64,000 nt of DNA from Paraburkholderia sp. FT54 (GCF_031585635.1 NZ_CP134195.1:2666001-2730000); one strand, 5' to 3'. Numbered from the stretch's first letter, positions 26,479-34,927 are shown. A program made the numbers and translations. Notes: a model not told the origin generated them from the sequence alone.

Positions 26479-29263
26479 AGGCGACCTCGACTGACCGGTA
26501 GTTCAGTTTCTGTCCGACGTCAGCCGGCGTATCGAAACGCAGGAACTCGCCATCGCGACGCGTGGCGACAGCCTGTGTGTCGACGCTGACCTTGCATTGC
26601 TGCGCGTTGGCCAGCCTGACGAACGGCTGGTAGTGCCCGGCGAATTCGAAACGCATGCCTTGCGCCGTGCGCCGGAAGTTGCGCACGAAACCGTTGGCTT
26701 CGCCGATATACGGCGCTCTTTCCGCGCTCGCGGTCGCGGTCGTTGCGTTGGCGATCGCAAAGCGGGCACTGCCGCCGTCGATATGGATATAGGTGCCATC
26801 AGAGCCCGTTGCAAAACCGGTCACGCCGGAAGCGTTATCGAGCGACGGCCTGGCCGCTTGCGGCCAGTGCAACTCGCGCACCTCGCCGTTGCCGCGCACG
26901 ATCCAGTCGTTCGCCTGCGGGCCCACCTCTTTCGCCACGGCGAACGTGTGCCAGTCGAGCACCTTGCGGATGTACTCGCTCACATACACCGGCATCACCG
27001 GCTGCTTGAGCACCGTCGAGAAGATCTGGTCGAGCGCGCGCAGCGAGGCCACCTTGGTGCCGCTATACATGTGGTAGTAAATGTCGATCGGCTTGAAGCG
27101 CAGCGGCCGATCGGTCATCGCGAAGGTTTCGAGCACGCGCTGGAAACCATAGAACGGACCTTGCCAATCGTTCGTGTAGACGTTCTCGTCCTGATTCGGC
27201 GCATACACCTGATACGCGCCCGGCCCCTTGTCCACGCCGATCGGTGCGATGTTGGTCCAGCTATCGGCCGATTTCGTGATGACCGTGTCGCCGCCGTTGA
27301 AGTTGTAGACGCCGGCCTCGTACACCTTGCGCACGACGAAACCCGGCGGCCGGCAGTCGCCGGACCATTGCAGCAGCACGGTCTTCTTTCCCGGCGGCGC
27401 AAGACGCGTGTTGATGTAGTCGATCGAACCCGTGATCTCACGGTCGATATTGAAGCGGTAACCCGGAATGTTCAGCGAGAACGCCGCGTCGCCGCCGCCG
27501 CGGTCCACCTGGGCGCCGGTCTTGCTGTCCACCTGCTCCCATTGAAACGGATGCGAATACGTGTGCGTGCCGATTTCGACGTGCTGCAGCGCGAACATCT
27601 TGCGTGCGATCTCTTCGAGGCGCGGCGAGATATCCGGATGCAGGCCCTTCGGACCGACCTCGCCTTCGATCACCGAGAGCGTCATCGGCACCTGATAGCG
27701 AGTGAAAATCTGCTGATACAGCGCTTCGCCGGAATAGTCGGGGCCGGGGAATTCGGCGCGCGAGGCAAAACCGTCGCCGTCCACGTGCGACATGAACAGC
27801 CGCCGCCCGTTTTCGGTCGTGACGCTCGGCGACGGCATGTCCTGCAAATGCAGTGCCGCCTTCATGAACGCCATCGGCTGAATCGCCCAGCGCTCCTGCT
27901 CGATGCTGTCGAGCGACGTCACGGTATACGGACTGAGCGCGTAGCCGCCCCACGGCGTGAGCGCGACCTGATCGAGCAGCACGCCGTTGGCCGAGACGCG
28001 CAGCAGCGACTGGCTGCGCGAACCCACGCGCACGCCTTGCAGATCGCGCGGCTCGGGCTTCGGGCTGATCTCGAAGCCGACCATCGGATCGCTCCTGACC
28101 ACCGTGACCGGCCCCGCCAGCGTGCCGCTCACGGCTTGCAGATCGAGCGCCGCGCCGGCGGAGCCGGCGGCGTCGAAGCCGAACTGACCGAGGAACGCAA
28201 CCGGAACATGATCCGCCATGCGGGCCGCGACCCAACGTTGCCACGCTTGCGGATCGGGCACCGCGCCGCGCTGGATCCAGGCGACGACGCCCGCATAGCG
28301 ATCCGGCGTAACGGCGTCCGGCAGACGCGACGAAAAATCGGCGTACTCGACGTCGTAGCCCATATAGTTGAGCGGCGTGGCCAGATCGCGCACACCGGCG
28401 CTCAGGTCGAGCGGATCGCTGGTGTCGCGGTCCTGCACGACGAGAATCTTGCGCGGCAGCACTTCGATCTTGCCGATGCCGACGACATCGCGCGCCTTGT
28501 TCGTCACATACGGCAGCATGCCGGCCGACACGACGCGCGCGGCCGTGTCACGGGCGCACTGCCGGTCGGTGCGCGCGCAATACTCCACGGACACGACCGG
28601 CACGCCGCTTTGCCGCGTGAACGCACGCGCCTCTACGATGCGTTGCGCGCGCAACGATTCGGTAACGTCGAGAAGCTGGCCGCTGTCGTCCAGACCGCGA
28701 ACCAGCGAGTCGCCCACCACCGCGTACAGCGACTTCGCAACCGGCAGCGCGTTGCGCATGACATCGGCGCCGCCCGCCACGAGGCGCGCGTCCGGGTGAG
28801 TCTCATGAATGCGGCCCGCAGCGGCCACGGCCGCCGGCGTGTCGAGCAGGAAGCCACGATAGCCGCGCTGCCACAGCGGCTCAATCTGACTGGCGAGAAA
28901 CGCGTCGGCGGAACCGGCGGACTCGGCACCGTTGGTACGCGCGATCCAGGTGGTATGAGCCAGCGGATGAGCCGCCGGATCGAATCCCGTGGCGGGATCG
29001 ACCACGACGGCATCGAATGCCTGCAATTCGCCAACAGGCGGATTGGCCGCATAGAAGAAAGCGAGGTTGGGTTGAGACGCGGCAGCGGACTGCAACGGCG
29101 CAACTTCCGCCGGCGTCACTGCATGAGTCGCGAGCGGTGCAATACCGGCCGCCCCAAGCATTACCGCAATCAAGGTACGCGTAAGAAATCGTTGGCCCGC
29201 ACGTTCGACAGCCCCGCAAGAGTCCCCGCCGGCGCACGCCCGGGCCCGCTTCTTCATCGCCAA
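26468..29263 (-). CDS. pelA: Periplasmic Pel deacetylase PelA with degenerate hydrolase domain
   Basis: A 931-residue exported protein with a signal anchor at about 27-47. Domain order: PelA hydrolase domain (65-270), a linker/reductase-like domain (270-470), CE4-like deacetylase (485-770) and a C-terminal beta domain. The deacetylase is intact: HVDGDGF gives Asp495 and Asp497, THTYSH gives His567 and His571. These sit exactly 33 residues before P. aeruginosa D528, D530, H600 and H604 (numbers from memory). The hydrolase domain is not intact: VSVGEV is gone, LDTLDSY reads LDTPAAV, NRGFE reads GGADV and FESLYRGW reads GDSLVRGL. TTG 29263 has GGGGA 7 bases upstream; ATG 29257 is the alternative. 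First gene of the operon. Confidence 0.93.
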   Translation of the reverse strand: MAMKKRARACAGGDSCGAVERAGQRFLTRTLIAVMLGAAGIAPLATHAVTPAEVAPLQSAAASQPNLAFFYAANPPVGELQAFDAVVVDPATGFDPAAHPLAHTTWIARTNGAESAGSADAFLASQIEPLWQRGYRGFLLDTPAAVAAAGRIHETHPDARLVAGGADVMRNALPVAKSLYAVVGDSLVRGLDDSGQLLDVTESLRAQRIVEARAFTRQSGVPVVSVEYCARTDRQCARDTAARVVSAGMLPYVTNKARDVVGIGKIEVLPRKILVVQDRDTSDPLDLSAGVRDLATPLNYMGYDVEYADFSSRLPDAVTPDRYAGVVAWIQRGAVPDPQAWQRWVAARMADHVPVAFLGQFGFDAAGSAGAALDLQAVSGTLAGPVTVVRSDPMVGFEISPKPEPRDLQGVRVGSRSQSLLRVSANGVLLDQVALTPWGGYALSPYTVTSLDSIEQERWAIQPMAFMKAALHLQDMPSPSVTTENGRRLFMSHVDGDGFASRAEFPGPDYSGEALYQQIFTRYQVPMTLSVIEGEVGPKGLHPDISPRLEEIARKMFALQHVEIGTHTYSHPFQWEQVDSKTGAQVDRGGGDAAFSLNIPGYRFNIDREITGSIDYINTRLAPPGKKTVLLQWSGDCRPPGFVVRKVYEAGVYNFNGGDTVITKSADSWTNIAPIGVDKGPGAYQVYAPNQDENVYTNDWQGPFYGFQRVLETFAMTDRPLRFKPIDIYYHMYSGTKVASLRALDQIFSTVLKQPVMPVYVSEYIRKVLDWHTFAVAKEVGPQANDWIVRGNGEVRELHWPQAARPSLDNASGVTGFATGSDGTYIHIDGGSARFAIANATTATASAERAPYIGEANGFVRNFRRTAQGMRFEFAGHYQPFVRLANAQQCKVSVDTQAVATRRDGEFLRFDTPADVGQKLNYRSVEVACGR

Positions 29264-29899
29264 AATCTTTTCCCCGTTCAGTCTGAACGCGAGCGGCGTT
29301 CTCCTTCGGGGAGAATGTTTCCGCTAGCGGATTTTCGAGCCGGCCCGTCGGCATTATTTACATCGCGCAAATCCGACGTTGCGCCGGATGCGAAACCGAC
29401 TTTTTGTTTGATTACTGGTAAGGCGGTGGAAGATATCACATGACATGTGGCGTCTCAAGCTCGCTTATGTCAGCGCGTGCATCCCAATAGTTAAATAGAG
29501 GTAAATGGATCCGCTTGAATTCAAAGGCAAACGATTGCGCCCACCGGCGCAGCCGATACCAATGCCGTCATTGATTAAAATCGCTTCGTCAAGCGGGTCG
29601 GCAATGTGTTGGAAAATCGCCGCGGTATGTCAAATCCATCTCTCCGGCACTTGATGTTCTGATCGGCAAATCCTCGCGAAGGAATGCACTGTCTCGTGTC
29701 TTTCCCGATTCTTTCAAATATTTTCAAGCTGTACCTAACACGCGTATTCGATAAGCTCGCCCGCTCGGCGTCAGCACTGAATGCAGCAATAAACACCGGG
29801 ACGCAAAACAGAAATCGATTTTTCGGGTACTCTCGAGCGCGTTCGATTCAATGATGAAAAATAAATTGGCCCCCTAAAGAAATCTAAAGGGATGCCGTT
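29264..29899. other. Intergenic region between pelA and the GH135 gene
   Basis: Over 600 bp, noticeably richer in A/T than its surroundings. It must carry the divergent promoters for the pel operon (minus) and the riboswitch-led transcript (plus). No credible protein gene. An 8-base segment ATTGGCCC at 29865-29872 is complementary to GGGCCAAT at 29993-30000 and may pair with it in the leader RNA. Confidence 0.6.
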
Positions 29900-29908
29900 A
29901 GTGCAGTT

Positions 29909-29978
29909 TGGGCAAACCCGGAGCGATCCGGCGACGCAAAACTACAGGGACTCCCTCGCGGGAGTTTGCCAGTTGCCC
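29909..29978 (+). ncRNA. Cyclic-di-GMP class I (GEMM-I) riboswitch aptamer
   Basis: The conserved GEMM-I blocks occur in order. GGGCAAACC is at 29910-29918, with the ligand-binding G (Vc2 G20) at 29911. A 4-bp hairpin with a GCGA tetraloop follows (29919-29930). GACGCAAA is at 29933-29940, including the stacked A (Vc2 A47) at 29938. A second helix has ACT and GG pairing to CC and AGT, capped by CTCCC-TCGC-GGGAG. The closing segment GCCAGTTGCC (29968-29977) places the second ligand-binding base (Vc2 C92) at 29977. Gaps between blocks fit the family. It lies 60 bp before the GH135 start codon. G at the first position favours c-di-GMP over cGAMP-type variants. No covariance search was run. Confidence 0.85.
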
Positions 29979-29996
29979 GCCGTGTCCACGGCGGGC
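29975..29996 (+). promoter_or_regulatory. Expression-platform hairpin overlapping the aptamer end
   Basis: A 10-bp perfect stem, GCCCGCCGTG with CACGGCGGGC. Its 5' arm includes C29977, one of the ligand-contact bases, so hairpin formation and ligand binding look mutually exclusive. There is no U-run after it, so it may gate translation or Rho access rather than act as a simple terminator. Confidence 0.6.
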
Positions 29997-30005
29997 CAAT
30001 CGACA

Positions 30006-30023
30006 GCGGTTTCGAAAAACCGC
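30006..30023 (+). promoter_or_regulatory. Hairpin just before the GH135 ribosome-binding site
   Basis: GCGGTTT-CGAA-AAACCGC forms a 7-bp stem ending 3 bases before AGGAGG at 30027. It could affect ribosome access or mRNA stability. Confidence 0.5.
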
Positions 30024-30036
30024 GTCAGGAGGCTAC

Positions 30037-30894
30037 ATGCAAAAAAGTCGGGGAATGGGGGCGGTTGCGTTGGTTGCTTGGGAGTCGGCGGACGGAAGTC
30101 GCCTCGCGAGGCGAACCGGCAGAGGTCTGAAACGGGCCGGACTCATCGCAGGTCTGCTGCTGGCATGCCTCAGCGGCACGGCCTTGGCGGCCAGCACGGC
30201 GACCAGTCTCGTCGTACCCTCCTACTTCAACGCCACGGGCAGCGTCGCGAACTGGAACAGCCTTGTGACCACGGCGCGCAAAGTGCCGACCACCGCCATT
30301 CTGAATCCGAACAGCGGACCGGGCGTCAAGGAAGATCCGAACTATGCCGCCGCCGTCACGAAGCTTCGCGCCGCGGGCGGCAAGGTACTGGGCTACGTCT
30401 CCACCTCGTACGGCAAGCGCCCGCTCTCCGCGGTCGTGACCGACATCAACACCTACCTGGCGCTCTACAAGGTGGATGGCTTCTTCATCGACGAGATGAC
30501 GTCCGACAGCCAGATGTCGCACATCCAGTTCTATCAGTCGATCTACAACTACATCAAAGGACTGAATGCCACCTACTCGGTGACGGCCAATCCTGGCACC
30601 AACATTCCTGAGCTCTACGCGAGCCTGCCGACGGCCGACCAGTTCGTCGTGTTCGAAAGCACTGCGAAGAATTACGCAAAATATCAACCGATGAGCTGGC
30701 AAGCCACCTATCCGAAGAGCCGCTTCGTGCACATGGTGTACGGCGCGACCGCCGCGCAGTTGCCAGGAGTCGTACAATACGCGAAGACGCATGGCGCGGG
30801 CGGCGTGTATGTCACGTCGCTGTCCGGGGGTAATCCGTATAAGGCGCTGCCGGCCTACTGGAATGACGAGGTAACCGACGCCGCCGCGCCTTGA
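30037..30894 (+). CDS. Secreted GH135 (spherulin-4/Sph3-like) glycoside hydrolase
   Basis: A 285-residue protein with an N-terminal export signal (hydrophobic 34-51, cleavage probably after ALA near 51; LLLAC at 40-44 also allows a lipoprotein reading). The rest is one spherulin-4 domain: LVVPSYFNA near 58, TTAILNPNSGPG at 85-96, VLGYVSTSYG at 117-126. DGFFIDEM gives Asp152-Glu153, and VVFEST gives Glu207. Fungal Sph3 uses Asp166, Glu167 and Glu222 (from memory), so the 55-residue spacing fits its 56. Sph3 cuts alpha-1,4-GalNAc in galactosaminogalactan, a polymer chemically close to Pel. AGGAGG precedes ATG 30037; a TTG at 29908 would place the riboswitch inside the gene and was rejected. Divergent from pelA. 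Confidence 0.87.
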   Translation: MQKSRGMGAVALVAWESADGSRLARRTGRGLKRAGLIAGLLLACLSGTALAASTATSLVVPSYFNATGSVANWNSLVTTARKVPTTAILNPNSGPGVKEDPNYAAAVTKLRAAGGKVLGYVSTSYGKRPLSAVVTDINTYLALYKVDGFFIDEMTSDSQMSHIQFYQSIYNYIKGLNATYSVTANPGTNIPELYASLPTADQFVVFESTAKNYAKYQPMSWQATYPKSRFVHMVYGATAAQLPGVVQYAKTHGAGGVYVTSLSGGNPYKALPAYWNDEVTDAAAP

Positions 30895-31326
30895 CGAGCT
30901 GACTTATATCGACATACATCATGCCTGCCGCGGCCGACGATGGCGGTCGCGGCGAATCGATTCCGACGTCCTGAATCACGCCGCCTTCAACGCGACGACG
31001 AAGCGTTCGAAGGTCGACCGCTCGACACACACGCTCTCGCTGCACGGACACCCCTGCCCGGCATTCGTGACGCTCGGCTTCAGAGCCCCGCCACCGCCGC
31101 ATCGTAGTTCGCGTCTGCGATATGACTGCCGCATTCTTGCCGTCACGTTCGAGCGAAATTTGCTGCACGCCAGCGCGCCGACCAGGGCGCTCCTGCACAT
31201 GCGCGGGATCTGGGCACACCTATTGCTCTATTCCGCTCGCCGGCAAGTAACCCGTCAAAGCACGCAGTGCCCACAACGAGCCGCCGTTTTCAATCTCAAT
31301 CCAGCAATCCATCGGTGGGAGGCCCC
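30895..31326. other. Noncoding gap
   Basis: About 430 bp between the GH135 gene and the DUF1328 gene. A weak GC-rich dyad (near 30928-30955, CCGCGGCCGA...TCGCGG) may end the GH135 transcript. No credible gene or other signal was seen. Confidence 0.45.
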
Positions 31327-31488
31327 ATGCTTCGATACGCTGCAATCTTCTTCATCATCGCAATCATCGCCGCGGTGTTCGGCTTCGGCGGCATAGCCGC
31401 AGGCGCGACGGAAATCGCCAAGATCCTGTTCTTCATCTTTGTGGTGATCTTCCTCGTCACCTTGCTGATGGGCGTGATGCGACGCTGA
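31327..31488 (+). CDS. DUF1328 (YtjA-like) small membrane protein
   Basis: A 53-residue protein with two hydrophobic helices, [19 protein letters not shown] and a second ending [12 protein letters not shown], separated by [13 protein letters not shown]. This is the full DUF1328 pattern, a stress-associated inner-membrane family of unknown mechanism. ATG 31327 is preceded by GGGAGG. Confidence 0.9.
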   Translation: MLRYAAIFFIIAIIAAVFGFGGIAAGATEIAKILFFIFVVIFLVTLLMGVMRR

Positions 31489-31521
31489 TGAACGCTTCGA
31501 CCGCTTAGTAGGAAAATACCT

Positions 31522-31597
31522 GCCCCGGCGCCGCAGTCAGCATTCCGTTGCAATACTTGCCGTACCGTATTGCAATTGTTGCTGCCCACGCCGGGGC
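31522..31597. repeat. Nested inverted repeats
   Basis: Outer arms GCCCCGGCG (31522-31530) and CGCCGGGGC (31589-31597) enclose inner arms TTGCAATAC (31548-31556) and GTATTGCAA (31567-31575); both pairs are perfect. The element lies between two convergent genes, so it may be a bidirectional stop or a structured RNA. Confidence 0.6.
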
Positions 31598-31689
31598 GTT
31601 TGCTTCCAGCTATCCGCTGCATCCATCCGTTCCGTTGAACTCATTGCACTGCAGCAGCGCTTCCTTTTTTTGTCGTCGCTTCGTCGTGT

Positions 31690-32328
31690 TTACGCGGCGC
31701 GCGCAATCGGCGCACGCACACTCAATCGATGCGACCAGTTCGCGAGCGTGCGCGTCGCCACCGGCGGCTTGCTCAAGATCGCGCTGTCGTACCGCTTGCC
31801 CTCGAAGCGCACGAAATCGACGATACGAAACCCCTGCCCACGATAAAACGCGATCAGATGCGCAGCCGGTTGCGGCGTATCGAGCGCAAGCTCCGCATAA
31901 CCTCGCGTCGCGGCCCAATGGTCGGCGAATGCGATCAGCAACGTACCGATACCGCGCGCCTGCCATACCGGCTCGACCGCGAACTGCCGCAAGCTGGCGA
32001 TATCGTCGCGACGGTATAACTCGCAGGCCGAGTCACGATCTGTCGCATAGAGCGTCATCGTGCCGACGATGCGTCCATCGCACACCGCCACGTAGCAATC
32101 GCCGCGCGTTGCGCGCAGGCGGGTGGTCTCGACGGTCTGATCCACGCAGGTGCAATTGAGGCCCATCGCGCCGAGCGGCGTGAATGCCCGATGCAACAAC
32201 GCCGTCAACGCAACGAACGAATCGCGCGCCGGATCGAAGCGGCGCAATTCGACACGGCCCACACCGTGACACACATAGTCGATACGAACGGATTGCTGCG
32301 TCGTTGCACGTCGCTTCACGTTGAGCAC
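31690..32328 (-). CDS. GNAT-family N-acetyltransferase
   Basis: A 212-residue protein. A central GNAT fold shows CYVAVCDGRIVGTMTLY (about 79-95), LRQFAVEPVWQARGIGTLL (113-131) with the acetyl-CoA-binding R/QxxGxG/A loop, and AHLIAFYRGQGF near 155. A C-terminal extension of about 35 residues is not part of the fold. The substrate is unknown. The gene is monocistronic. Confidence 0.82.
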   Translation of the reverse strand: MLNVKRRATTQQSVRIDYVCHGVGRVELRRFDPARDSFVALTALLHRAFTPLGAMGLNCTCVDQTVETTRLRATRGDCYVAVCDGRIVGTMTLYATDRDSACELYRRDDIASLRQFAVEPVWQARGIGTLLIAFADHWAATRGYAELALDTPQPAAHLIAFYRGQGFRIVDFVRFEGKRYDSAILSKPPVATRTLANWSHRLSVRAPIARAA

Positions 32329-32423
32329 CTCGCGGTATCAAGATGCCCAAAGTGTAGATTTCGCGTGGGCGCGTCTCAAGAAAAAATGTCGTAAAAACTC
32401 ACATGGGAGCCGTCGCCGGCGCA

Positions 32424-33329
32424 TCACCCCAAAGCCGGCGCAAGCTGCGGTTCGCCTTCACGCAGACCGAGATGCAGCTCCTCGCAAAGGAACGTCTGCA
32501 AGGTTTGCACAGCCGCCGCCTGGGCACCGGAAACCTCGCGCATGAAGAGTCCGAAGTCCGCGGTGGGCGCGTCGGGCAAACCATCGCCTTGACCTAGCAC
32601 GCGCATCGACTCCGAACGGATGTTGCCGTCGAGCAGCACCGATACACCGAGCCCCGCTTCAACCGCGGACTGCACGGCCGGCAGACTGGTGCTGGTGCAC
32701 ACGATGCGCCACGCGATCCCCGCGCGCCGCAACGCCGCCAGCACCTGCTGCTGCCACAGACACGCACTGCCGAATGCCACCACCGGCAAAGCCGCCTGCG
32801 CGTCGCGGCTGAAGCCACGTGCGCCGACCCAGAAAAGCGGCTGCGTCCATGTGAGAAGCGGCGCGGCGTCGACCAGCGCGGGATCGGCGACCAGCACGTC
32901 GAGGCTGCCGTCCGCGAGCCGGTTCGACAGCGCCACGCTGCTGTCGACGACGATCTCCAGCGCCACTTGCGGATAGGCGATCGAAAAGCGCCGCAACGCC
33001 CGCGGCAAACGGCCGACCGCAATGTCCTCCAGCATACCGAGCCGCACCGTGCCGGACACCTGCCCCGCGCTCAACGCGCGGCGCGCATCGGCGCCGGCTC
33101 CGAGTATCGTGTGGGCATACGGCAGCAGCAGATGACCCGCTTCGGTGAGTTGCACGCCGCGCGGCGAACGATCGAGCAGACGCTGCCCGAGTTCTTCTTC
33201 GAGCCGGCGCAACTGCATGCTCACCGCGGCCTGGGTACGCGCGAGGCGCGTCGCCGCCACGCCCACCGCGCCCGTCTCCGCCACGGTGACGAAGGCACGC
33301 AACAGGCTGCTGTCGAGGTCCCGGCTCAT
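32424..33329 (-). CDS. LysR-family transcriptional regulator
   Basis: A 301-residue LysR protein starting at ATG 33329 (MSRDLDSSLLRAF), 7 bases after AGGAA. HTH pattern GVAATRLARTQAAVSMQLRRL lies within residues 22-42, and the effector domain starts near residue 90. It is divergent from the EamA exporter at 33438, 108 bp away, so it likely controls that gene. Confidence 0.9.
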   Translation of the reverse strand: MSRDLDSSLLRAFVTVAETGAVGVAATRLARTQAAVSMQLRRLEEELGQRLLDRSPRGVQLTEAGHLLLPYAHTILGAGADARRALSAGQVSGTVRLGMLEDIAVGRLPRALRRFSIAYPQVALEIVVDSSVALSNRLADGSLDVLVADPALVDAAPLLTWTQPLFWVGARGFSRDAQAALPVVAFGSACLWQQQVLAALRRAGIAWRIVCTSTSLPAVQSAVEAGLGVSVLLDGNIRSESMRVLGQGDGLPDAPTADFGLFMREVSGAQAAAVQTLQTFLCEELHLGLREGEPQLAPALG

Positions 33330-33364
33330 AACGATTCCTGAAGTCAGCATAAGAAATATCAACT

Positions 33365-33394
33365 TATCTTAATACCGTCGACACCGATAAGATA
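33365..33394. promoter_or_regulatory. Dyad between LysR gene and EamA exporter
   Basis: TATCTTA (33365-33371) and TAAGATA (33388-33394) form a 7-bp inverted repeat with a 16-bp spacer, the kind of spaced dyad LysR tetramers use. Assignment is inference from position. Confidence 0.35.
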
Positions 33395-33437
33395 GCGATG
33401 ACAGGATTCCGATCCAGCGCCAACCCAACCGACGACC

Positions 33438-34328
33438 ATGCAGGACACCACTCTCCCATCCGCGCTGAATTCCGCGCAAACCACCGTGAAACCCGCCCGC
33501 ACCGCAGCTGGGGCGGCGTTGCTGTGCGTGCTGTCGATGTCGTGCGTGCAATTCGGCGCCGCACTTTCCGCGCCGACGATGGCCACCTACGGTTCGCTCA
33601 GCACCACCTGGCTGCGTCTATGCTGGGCGGCCGTGGTGCTCGCCTTGCTGGTGCGTCCGCGCTTTCTGAGCTACTCGCGCGCGCATTGGACCGCTGCTGG
33701 CGTGCTCGGCGCGGCGATGGCCGGCATGACGCTATGTTTTTTCGCGGCGCTCCAGCGCATTCCGTTGGGACTCGCCGTGGCGATCGACTTTCTCGGTCCG
33801 CTTGCCGTGGCGACCTTCGCGGTGCGCCGCGCGCGAGCATTGCTCTGGCCCGCACTGGCGATTGCCGGCGTGATCCTGCTCTCGCGCGATCGCGCCGGCT
33901 GGATCGGCGAACCGCTCGGCGTGCTGCTTGCCTGCGCCGCGGCGCTCGGATGGGGCAGCTATATCGTGTTGATGAAGAAGGCCGGCACCCTGTTCGCCGG
34001 ACTCGAGGGACTGTCGGTATCGCTGATCGCGGCGGCGCTCGTGGCCACGCCGTTCGGATTGGCGCAAAGCGGTCTGCACGTCGCAACGGGCCAGCTCGCG
34101 GCGACGGCGGGCCTCGCGCTGCTGGTCCCGCTGCTGCCATATGCGCTGGAAATGGTGGCGTTGCGGCACATGCCGGCCGCCTCGTTCGGTATCCTGATGA
34201 GTGTTGAACCGGCGATCGGCGCGTTGGCCGGTTTCGTCGTACTGCATCAGCCGATGGGGGTTCTACAGATCGTGGGCACGCTGCTGGTGGTGACCGCGAG
34301 CGTCGGCGCCGTGGTGGCGACGCGCTGA
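33438..34328 (+). CDS. EamA/DMT-family exporter (RhtA-like)
   Basis: A 296-residue membrane protein with ten hydrophobic segments in two EamA halves, after a polar N-terminus of about 25 residues. Segments such as GLAVAIDFLGPLAVA (around 115) and the final half SFGILMSVEPAIGALAGFVVL (around 250) are typical of RhtA-type threonine/homoserine exporters. The substrate is not determinable here. Probably regulated by the divergent LysR. Confidence 0.87.
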   Translation: MQDTTLPSALNSAQTTVKPARTAAGAALLCVLSMSCVQFGAALSAPTMATYGSLSTTWLRLCWAAVVLALLVRPRFLSYSRAHWTAAGVLGAAMAGMTLCFFAALQRIPLGLAVAIDFLGPLAVATFAVRRARALLWPALAIAGVILLSRDRAGWIGEPLGVLLACAAALGWGSYIVLMKKAGTLFAGLEGLSVSLIAAALVATPFGLAQSGLHVATGQLAATAGLALLVPLLPYALEMVALRHMPAASFGILMSVEPAIGALAGFVVLHQPMGVLQIVGTLLVVTASVGAVVATR

Positions 34329-34375
34329 AAGCCGCGGCACAGCACGGCACGGCACAGCAAGCCACTGTGCTTAGC

Positions 34376-34927
34376 TCAGGCGATGTTTTCCGCTTCGTAA
34401 AGACGCCGGCCCGCGGCATCCTTCGCGCCGAGGGTCGGTTCGAAATCGATCGGCCACTCGATGCCGATGTCGGGATCGCGCCAGAGAATGCAGCGCTCCA
34501 GCTCGGGAAACCAGTATTCCGTGGTCTTCCACAAACACTCGGCGAAGTTGGACAGCACCACGAAACCGTGGGCGAAACCCGGCGGCGCCCAGATCTGCCG
34601 GTAATTGGCCGCGCTCAGATACGCCCCGCACCACTTGCCGAAATTCGGCGAATTGAGCCGCACGTCGACGGCGACCGTGAACACCTCGCCCACCACGACC
34701 CGCATGAGCCGGCCCTGCGGGCGTTGCACCTGATAATGCAAACCGCGCAACACGCCATGCACCGCGCGCGAATGCCGGTCCTGCACAAACTGGAAAGCTT
34801 GCGAGACGTCGTCGATAAACTCGTCCGCGCTAAAGCTTTCGAAGCAGAAGCCGAATTCGTCGCAAAACACCTCGGGCTCGATGAGTTTCACCTCCGGCAA
34901 TGCCGTCGCGATCACCTTGTTGCCCAT
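34376..34927 (-). CDS. rmlC: dTDP-4-dehydrorhamnose 3,5-epimerase-like cupin (RmlC family)
   Basis: A 183-residue RmlC-family protein, the usual length. It has RGLHYQ near 61 with the catalytic His, GEVFTVAVDVR near 79 with the conserved Asp, and APPGFAHGFVVL near 114. Deviations are visible: DERGFFFES of typical RmlC reads DEFGFCFES, losing the nucleotide-binding Arg, and the Tyr of the xYKTT segment is Trp. No rmlA, rmlB or rmlD lies nearby. It could be a divergent RmlC or a related sugar isomerase. ATG 34927 fits family length; a longer reading from a TTG at 34990 lacks a ribosome site. Confidence 0.78.
   Translation of the reverse strand: MGNKVIATALPEVKLIEPEVFCDEFGFCFESFSADEFIDDVSQAFQFVQDRHSRAVHGVLRGLHYQVQRPQGRLMRVVVGEVFTVAVDVRLNSPNFGKWCGAYLSAANYRQIWAPPGFAHGFVVLSNFAECLWKTTEYWFPELERCILWRDPDIGIEWPIDFEPTLGAKDAAGRRLYEAENIA

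Noticed and set aside
26597..29443. A 948-codon open frame on the plus strand opposite pelA
   Set aside because: Antisense shadow of pelA with no recognisable domain.
29799..29811. A second GACGCAAA-like block (GGGACGCAAAAC) 120 bp upstream of the riboswitch
   Set aside because: The GGCAAACC block and tetraloop hairpin that must precede it are missing, so it is not a second aptamer.
29908..30036. TTG start giving a 328-residue GH135 protein
   Set aside because: It would translate the riboswitch and hairpins; ATG 30037 has AGGAGG and starts a normal signal peptide.
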